Of a stretch of 64,000 nt of DNA, positions 60,350 through 64,000 are shown piece by piece. The translations under genes were made by a program, and so were the position numbers. The stretch comes from JAAFHB01 sp942493325 (lineage in GTDB: Bacteria; Bacteroidota; Bacteroidia; Bacteroidales; Prolixibacteraceae), in NCBI GenBank assembly GCA_942493325.1, contig OW818689.1, forward strand, positions 1,426,001 to 1,490,000. The letters run 5' to 3'. Within the stretch, counting starts at the first letter, position 1. Every line of letters starts with the position of its first letter. Under the pieces are notes generated by a model. It worked only from the letters and a program-made list of their open reading frames with translations. It searched no databases and was not told the DNA's origin.

Positions 60350-62683
60350 TCAGAATGGGTAACCAATTGCAAAGGCAAGATTTAGATTGTCTTTTTGAAG
60401 CAGATTACCTGCAGGAATCCACCGCGATCCGGCGTTCAAAGAAGGATTATGCAGTTTAATTCCCAGGTCAACGCGTATAATTACAAATGAAAAGTCGTAG
60501 CGTAGTCCAAACCCTGTACCAAGAGCGATCTGTTTATAAAAATTCGAAAATTCGAACTCTGTTCCGGGACGGTTATCTTTCAAGGACCAGATATTTCCCA
60601 TATCGACAAACAGTGCACCTTCGAATTCACCAATCATGGCAAACCGGTATTCGGCATTTGCTTCCAGTTTAATGTCACCCGACTGGTTTGGAAATTCATT
60701 GGTATTGGCGCTGTACGATCCCGGACCGAGTGTCCGTATAGGCCAGGCCCTGATTCCGTTAGCTCCACCTGTGAAATATTTTCGTTCGAAAGGAACCTGG
60801 TCCGAATTGCCAAACGGGAAGACAACTCCGGCAAACGCCCTGAATACTACGGCATTATATTTGTCAATTAGCAATCCTTTGCGGTATTCCAGATCAGTTT
60901 TAAGATATTGGGCAAAGGGAGTACCCAAAAAATAATATTTCATACCTCCCAGGGTATCGCTGGGATATTGTTTGCGGTCTAAGAGCTTACTTACCGAATT
61001 GAGCAGCGTCCCGGCAGTCTCCAGCGAACCTCGTATATAACTGTAGTCTGACCGTTTCTGGATGTTCTGTGTATTGCGGGTATAACTGTAATTCCAGGCC
61101 GAAATGGAGTGATCAGTATACGAACTTTTAATGTAGAGGTTCTCGATGCGTGCCACAAATGTTGAATCATAGGCAAACATTCTGATCATATTCAGGTCGA
61201 GCAGGTTAAACCGGTGAGTGGTAAATTCTGATGATTTCCATTGATACCCCAGGCTTGCCCTTAGAATTGTCCTGGTATAATCAGGCCGGCGCTGATAGTT
61301 GTATGAAAGGTTCATAAGGGTTTGAGGCGTGGAGTACCGGAAAAAGTTTTTTGTTTTTAAAGGCGCCAGAAACTTGGGTAAAGTAATCCTGGTCTCCACA
61401 CCCGATTCAAAAGAGTTGAATGTAGTTGTTGAATCACGTTTCCCGTAGTTTTGCTTTTCAGTAGCTCCCATCAGTACAACATCGAGCAGTTCGCCTCCTC
61501 TGAATATATTTTTATGCTGGTACCCCAGGTTACCCGCAATCCCAAAATTACCCAGCGAATTTGTCCCTTCGAGTGAAACCGAATAGGCTTGCCGGACCGA
61601 AGGAGATAGTTGAATGATACAATCGAGTGTAGGGTTTCCCAATGAATCGTTTTCGTTTGTTTCGGCAAAACGTATATTGATCAGCTTAAACAACCGGAGT
61701 GAAAACAAGTCATTGTAAGTTCGTTCCACAAGATCAATGCTGTAATACCCTTTATCACTGATGTGATTCATATTCATCAGCATTTCCGGATTGTAACGCA
61801 TTTTACGGGAGGAAATAAAATAATGATTGTCAATCCTTACCGTATCGTTCTTTTCCGGTGCAGCTTCTTTTGCCTCGTCAAAAAGTTGCTTTTGAGATTC
61901 ATAATCAGTATAAAAATAAAAATTCCGGAAAGTAAACCGTTGATGATTGCGTTCGTATACGATGGCGGGATCATCGGAGATGTTCTCCTTTTCAACAATA
62001 AGTTTAAGATCTACACGTTTTGCTGCCTCCAGTGTATCGGCTTCGAAATAAATTTCATTCTTATTGACCCGGTAAAACCCGTTGTTTTGATAGCCATTCA
62101 ATACCCGCTTACTCTCTGCCGCCAGAACATCGGTATCGAAAATACCATTAATTCTGATCAGAGATTTTGCGGAATCCCCTTTGCTCATCACTCTCATTGT
62201 ATCATCAAGTACTTCAGTCTGGTACGATTTAATACGGTGCGGGGCATTTGAAGTGATTGTATAGTAAACCTCAGCTTTTTTATTTTTTTTATAAATTATT
62301 GTGTCTGTGACCTTTGCCTGAAAATATCCTTTATTACGCATATACCGCTCGAATTCCTCTTTCGATTTTTCGACAAGATAAGGTACCAGAAGTACGGGAG
62401 CTTCACCAATTCTTTTCAGCAATCCGGTTTCATTCTTCCTGCTGGAAAGGTTGTATAAACCAAGATGAAACCGCCAGAAACCTAGAATCTTTGTGTTTGG
62501 CCGTTGTTTCAGGTAGTTTTTCAATTCACTCTGATTAATTGACTTATTATCGACCGAAATCTTGGATTTTGCCAATAAAAACTGGTTATCAGGAACATAC
62601 CTGACAGTCTTGCATGAAGAAAAAACCATAACCACCAGAGCAGCCACAATCAAAATATTTTTGTATTTAGCCTTAAAATCCAA
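60350..62683 (-). CDS. BamA/TamA-family outer-membrane lipoprotein
   Basis: The 777-residue protein has a lipoprotein-type N-terminus with VFSSC (C24), POTRA-like periplasmic repeats (about 40-330) and a C-terminal beta-barrel with the Omp85 motif region FERKYFTGGANGIRAWPIRTLGPGSY. It ends in a beta-strand terminating with Phe (LNLAFAIGYPF). It likely inserts or exports outer-membrane components. The start is TTG at 62683, because no in-frame ATG precedes the signal peptide. A lipid anchor on an Omp85 protein is unlike E. coli BamA but common among Bacteroidota TamL proteins. Confidence 0.9.
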   Translation of the reverse strand: MDFKAKYKNILIVAALVVMVFSSCKTVRYVPDNQFLLAKSKISVDNKSINQSELKNYLKQRPNTKILGFWRFHLGLYNLSSRKNETGLLKRIGEAPVLLVPYLVEKSKEEFERYMRNKGYFQAKVTDTIIYKKNKKAEVYYTITSNAPHRIKSYQTEVLDDTMRVMSKGDSAKSLIRINGIFDTDVLAAESKRVLNGYQNNGFYRVNKNEIYFEADTLEAAKRVDLKLIVEKENISDDPAIVYERNHQRFTFRNFYFYTDYESQKQLFDEAKEAAPEKNDTVRIDNHYFISSRKMRYNPEMLMNMNHISDKGYYSIDLVERTYNDLFSLRLFKLINIRFAETNENDSLGNPTLDCIIQLSPSVRQAYSVSLEGTNSLGNFGIAGNLGYQHKNIFRGGELLDVVLMGATEKQNYGKRDSTTTFNSFESGVETRITLPKFLAPLKTKNFFRYSTPQTLMNLSYNYQRRPDYTRTILRASLGYQWKSSEFTTHRFNLLDLNMIRMFAYDSTFVARIENLYIKSSYTDHSISAWNYSYTRNTQNIQKRSDYSYIRGSLETAGTLLNSVSKLLDRKQYPSDTLGGMKYYFLGTPFAQYLKTDLEYRKGLLIDKYNAVVFRAFAGVVFPFGNSDQVPFERKYFTGGANGIRAWPIRTLGPGSYSANTNEFPNQSGDIKLEANAEYRFAMIGEFEGALFVDMGNIWSLKDNRPGTEFEFSNFYKQIALGTGFGLRYDFSFVIIRVDLGIKLHNPSLNAGSRWIPAGNLLQKDNLNLAFAIGYPF

Positions 62684-62708
62684 GTTGAAAATTTTGATAA
62701 TATTTAAG

Positions 62709-62750
62709 CAAAGATAATTAACCTGTCAAATTTAAAATGGATTATTTTTG
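62709..62750. promoter_or_regulatory. Divergent -7 boxes between the BamA-like and TrmH-family genes
   Basis: On the minus strand TATCTTTG (62709-62716) faces the BamA-like gene. On the plus strand TATTTTTG (62743-62750) faces the methyltransferase gene. Both are exact TAnnTTTG boxes. The plus box contains the TTG that could otherwise serve as a start codon. Confidence 0.5.
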
Positions 62751-62774
62751 CTTGATTTAAAATCATCCTTTAAA

Positions 62775-63548
62775 GTGCTGTCAAAAAATAAAATAAAACT
62801 GATCCGATCGCTTGACCTGAAAAAAAACAGGCAGGCAACAGGGTTGTTCATTGCCGAAGGAACAAAGCTTGTTTTTGATCTTTTACACGCTGAAGTTGAA
62901 ATCTCCGAAGTGTATTGCACCGACGCCGTATTCCCACAATTAAAGAGTTGCAAACATGATTTTAAGATTGAACTGGTCGGGAAAGAAGAACTTGCCCGGA
63001 TCAGTTTCCTGAAAAGCACACCCGAAATAGTTGCCATTTTCAGGATACCGGAGCGGGTAATCGACTGGAATGAAATTCAAAACGAACTTACTCTTGTGCT
63101 TGACACAATTCAGGATCCCGGTAACCTGGGAACCATAGTGAGGCTTGCAGACTGGTTTGGGATCAGAAATATTATCTGTTCGGAAGAGACTGCCGATTTA
63201 TATAATCCTAAAGTTATCCAATCCACAATGGGTGCCTTTGCACGGGTAAAAGTTCATTATGTTGCCTTGCCACCATTTCTTGTCCGGGCCAAACAATTCA
63301 ACATTCCCATCTATGGGACTTTCCTCGACGGTGAAAACCTATACACTTGTGAACTAACTGCCAACGGGTTGATTCTCATGGGAAACGAAGGAAATGGCAT
63401 TTCGGCTGAACTGGCAGATCAAATTTCGGTAAAGATTAATATCCCTTCATATCCGCCCGGTGTTATTACCTCTGAATCACTGAATGTAGCGGTCGCCACC
63501 ACGGTTGTCTGTTCTGAATTCCGAAGAAGGATTATTTGTAAAGTTTAG
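62775..63548 (+). CDS. TrmH/SpoU-family RNA methyltransferase
   Basis: The enzyme transfers a methyl group from SAM to a ribose 2'-OH in tRNA or rRNA. I place the start at GTG 62775 (LSKNKIKLIRSLDLKKNRQATGLFIAEG at the N-terminus), which gives 257 residues. The TTG at 62748 lies within the promoter's -7 box. SPOUT knot motifs are DTIQDPGNLGTIVRLADWFGI, ILMGNEGNGIS and INIPSYPPGVITSESLNVAVA, with the N-terminal substrate-binding domain (GLFIAEGTKLVFDLL). The exact target nucleotide cannot be read from sequence. Its 3' end overlaps the convergent FAD dehydrogenase gene by 17 bp. Confidence 0.93.
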   Translation: MLSKNKIKLIRSLDLKKNRQATGLFIAEGTKLVFDLLHAEVEISEVYCTDAVFPQLKSCKHDFKIELVGKEELARISFLKSTPEIVAIFRIPERVIDWNEIQNELTLVLDTIQDPGNLGTIVRLADWFGIRNIICSEETADLYNPKVIQSTMGAFARVKVHYVALPPFLVRAKQFNIPIYGTFLDGENLYTCELTANGLILMGNEGNGISAELADQISVKINIPSYPPGVITSESLNVAVATTVVCSEFRRRIICKV

Positions 63549-64000
63549 CAATCATATCCGCCACCCGTTCACCATCAACTGCAGAAGACATTATTCCACC
63601 TGCATAACCTGACCCTTCCCCGCATGGGAAAAGGCGCCTGATTTGCACATGCTCAAGTGTTTCGATATTCCGGGGAATCCGCACAGGTGATGATGTTCTG
63701 GATTCTACACCCAGTACGATTGCCTCATTGGTAAGGAAGCCCCTCGTTTTACGTCCGATTAACCGGAAACCTTCCTGCAACGCCGGACCGACAATCCGTG
63801 GGAGCCATTCGTGAAGTGGTGAACTGACAAGACCCGGCCGGTAAGAAGATTCCGGTAAGTTTATGCTTTTTTTACCATTCACGAAATCGACAAGACGTTG
63901 TGAAGGGGCAAATTGCGTGTTTCCGGCCATTTTAAAGCATAGTTTTTCGAGTTCTTCCTGGAAATGAAGACCGGCAAACATCTCCTCCATTTTATCCGTT
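63532..64000 (-). CDS. FAD-dependent dehydrogenase (COG2509-like), C-terminal part
   Basis: The frame stays open to the right window edge, so the protein is cut off; about 156 C-terminal residues are seen. Diagnostic segments are MFAGLHFQEELEKLCFKMAG, NTQFAPSQRLVDFVNG, FLTNEAIVLGVESRTSSPVRIPRN and RRLFPCGEGSGYAGGIMSSAVDGERVADMIA, with the FAD/NAD-binding GYAGGI near the end. The family is widespread but its substrate is unknown. An apparent ATG at 63990 is internal. Confidence 0.9.
   Translation of the reverse strand, partial: TDKMEEMFAGLHFQEELEKLCFKMAGNTQFAPSQRLVDFVNGKKSINLPESSYRPGLVSSPLHEWLPRIVGPALQEGFRLIGRKTRGFLTNEAIVLGVESRTSSPVRIPRNIETLEHVQIRRLFPCGEGSGYAGGIMSSAVDGERVADMIAKLYK

Overview
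The window looks like a chromosomal segment of a Bacteroidota bacterium, most probably an environmental or anaerobic Bacteroidales/Marinilabiliales relative. The lines of support are: exact Bacteroidota-type core promoters (TTTG, 19-21 bp, TAnnTTTG) in front of several genes; typical Bacteroidota families (DUF1573, DUF3109, DUF3467, DUF6132, GH97, OmpP1/FadL-like porin, TTG-started BamA-like lipoprotein, type 3 ProRS); and the arrangement rpsU-xerC-raiA-tRNA(Tyr,Gly,Thr)-tuf-secE-nusG-rplKAJL-rpoBC-DUF3467 on one strand. HydG hints at anaerobic hydrogen metabolism, but no hydrogenase gene lies here.

Layout. 1-1.2 kb: a PAS protein, a broken HEPN/MNT pair and a palindrome-rich gap. 1.2-5.8 kb (minus): RidA-like protein, secreted M28 peptidase with PDZ, and a histidine kinase/response regulator pair split by a 15-unit heptamer array. 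6-13.5 kb: DUF1573, gpmI, DUF3109, an orphan sugar-binding lipoprotein, an HD hydrolase and a GH57/GT4 alpha-glucan pair. 13.5-16.7 kb: a 676-bp gene-free stretch and an AT-rich STAND-type NTPase gene, the best candidate for an undescribed system. 16.8-25.8 kb (plus): hydG, GH97, MFS transporter, Crp/Fnr regulator, Gfo/Idh/MocA oxidoreductase, a TIM-barrel epimerase and a DUF6132/thioredoxin pair. 26-30.4 kb (minus): tilS, pepT, proS. 30.5-33.6 kb (plus): a glycine/serine-rich lipoprotein and an OmpP1-like porin. 33.8-42.2 kb (minus): cysN, cysD, a soluble PAS kinase, and an acyl-CoA dehydrogenase with its electron-transfer flavoprotein (etfB-etfA-acd). 42.2-44.4 kb: a decayed patch with a pseudogene, dispersed repeats, a small lipoprotein and a DUF2281/PIN toxin-antitoxin pair. 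44.5-59.3 kb (minus): the transcription-translation core. 59.4-64 kb: HhH protein, BamA-like protein, TrmH-family methyltransferase and the C-terminal part of an FAD-dependent dehydrogenase.

The most unusual structural signal is a family of 7-bp-period tracts, (TGGCNNN)n, placed just downstream of stop codons in the same orientation as the upstream gene. They occur at 4.4, 20.4 and 25.9-26.0 kb; the latter two loci carry inverted pairs about 60 bp apart. Other points of interest are a HydG whose C-terminal cluster motif has one cysteine moved, a GH57 enzyme with Asp where the family nucleophile Glu is expected, hairpins at rplL/rpoB and rpoB/rpoC, and a 15-nt core-promoter sequence shared by the rpsU and etfB operons.
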